Part shown: positions 5,611 through 5,892 of the stretch, one piece after another | Layout of the letters: every line of letters begins with the position of its first letter | Numbering within the stretch: position 1 is the stretch's first letter | DNA from: Clostridia bacterium | GTDB lineage: Bacteria; Bacillota; DSM-521; Neomoorellales; Neomoorellaceae | Assembly: GCA_012727745.1 (NCBI GenBank) | Contig: JAAYGJ010000031.1 | Location: 1-5,892 of the forward strand | Length of the DNA stretch: 5,892 nt | Reading direction: 5' to 3' | Made by a program: the position numbers and the translations under genes | Notes under the pieces: model-generated | Databases searched by the model: none | Seen by the model: the letters and a program-made list of their open reading frames with translations, nothing else | What the model was told of the DNA's origin: nothing

Positions 5611-5892
5611 GCGTCATCCCTCAACTTTCTATTGGGCCCCAGAGCCCGGATATCCTCTGTTACCTGGTTTATTATTTCCGCAAAACGGGGTCCCTCAGAG
5701 CCGGAAACCCAGCGCGCCTGTAAGCGTTCCGGTTCCAAACCCATAAATTGTACTACCCGCTGCATTAAAAGGAAACGGCGGCGGGTGAAATAATTGCCAC
5801 TACCATAGTGGCATTCGCCAGGGTGTCAACCGGATACCAGAACACCGTCAGCGCCCCGCTGGAAGGCCCGCAGAATGAACTGGGGATTAACC
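5607..5892 (-). CDS. mvhD: MvhD/FlxD/VhuD-family iron-sulfur subunit, selenocysteine-containing, C-terminal part
   Basis: The visible 95 codons are the C-terminal two thirds of a methyl-viologen-reducing hydrogenase delta-type subunit (family about 140 aa); the start lies beyond the right edge. They read VNPQFILRAF, then GADGVLVSG, an in-frame TGA, then HPGECHYGSGNYFTRRRF, and later GLEPERL and WVSGSEGPRFAEI. In the family the TGA position is Cys (GCHPGDCHY). With the TGA read as selenocysteine, the frame continues to a TGA stop at 5607-5609 that overlaps the next ATG. A hairpin fitting a bacterial SECIS follows the internal TGA. MvhD-type subunits carry a [2Fe-2S] cluster and hand electrons to HdrA for flavin-based bifurcation. 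Archaeal VhuD is a known selenoprotein, which gives precedent. The gene heads a tightly packed FlxDCBA-like operon, and HdrA probably lies upstream. A pseudogene is the alternative, but sequence conservation and coupling after the TGA argue against it. Ordinary gene callers would truncate or skip this gene. Confidence 0.85.
5793..5825 (-). promoter_or_regulatory. Putative bacterial SECIS element
   Basis: On the minus strand TGCCACTA (5806-5813) and TAGTGGCA (5795-5802) form a perfect 8-bp stem closed by the 3-nt loop TGG (5803-5805). An A-A mismatch and one further pair extend the base. Twenty nt separate the UGA from the apical loop. Bacterial SECIS elements bound by SelB lie within the coding sequence just after the UGA, with a short stem and a G-containing small loop about 16-37 nt away. 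This hairpin meets those criteria. Confidence 0.78.
5826..5828 (-). other. In-frame UGA read as selenocysteine
   Basis: This minus-strand TGA is 73 codons before the true stop and in the same frame. It replaces the first Cys of the MvhD G-C-H-P-G-D/E-C-H-Y motif (here G-U-H-P-G-E-C-H-Y). The flanking residues on both sides match the family without a gap. Confidence 0.82.

Noticed and set aside
5826..5828. TGA as evidence that mvhD is a pseudogene
   Set aside because: Coding conservation is intact on both sides, the TGA replaces a conserved Cys, a SECIS-like hairpin follows, and the stop is coupled to the next gene.

Overview
The window is 5.9 kb with every recognisable gene on the minus strand. 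Strong AGGAGG-type ribosome binding sites, a YheA/YlbF-family gene, an Hdr/Flx-type electron-transfer operon and roughly 50% GC suggest an anaerobic member of the Clostridia (Desulfotomaculum/Pelotomaculum/Moorella-like). That placement is an inference; the species cannot be named from this sequence.

Reading in the direction of transcription (right to left), the window enters an operon in progress. First is the 3' part of an MvhD/FlxD-type iron-sulfur subunit (5607-5892). Then come two large 4Fe-4S proteins sharing a CDAR-containing N-terminal domain (4702-5610 and 3685-4686), and an FAD/NAD(P)-binding reductase with a C-terminal [2Fe-2S] motif (2855-3685). The genes overlap or are 15 nt apart, each has its own strong Shine-Dalgarno sequence, and the unit ends at a hairpin plus T-run (2740-2800). 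Together they look like an FlxDCBA-style module that passes electrons from NAD(P)H to an HdrA-type bifurcating subunit, probably encoded just beyond the right edge.

The main discovery is in the MvhD reading frame. It is interrupted by one in-frame TGA (5826-5828) exactly where the family has the first Cys of its GCHPG(D/E)CHY motif. Family-like sequence resumes at once and runs to a normal stop overlapping the next start. About 20 nt after the TGA is a perfect 8-bp hairpin with a UGG loop, the form and spacing expected of a bacterial SECIS. I read this as a selenocysteine-containing MvhD that ordinary ORF calling misses.

Further left is a monocistronic PHP-family phosphoesterase of the histidinol-phosphatase type (1920-2675 or 2711) with its own terminator. 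Next is an FAD-dependent oxidoreductase with a Cys-rich CxxCxxxCP insert (518-1807), which has an exact TATAAT -10 box. After its stop is the remnant or mis-sequenced frame of a small two-CxxC zinc-ribbon-like protein (about 344-518), whose 3' end lies inside a strong terminator. At the left edge the N-terminal two thirds of a YheA/YlbF-family protein (1-235) begins, preceded by a perfect 7-bp inverted repeat next to its ribosome binding site.
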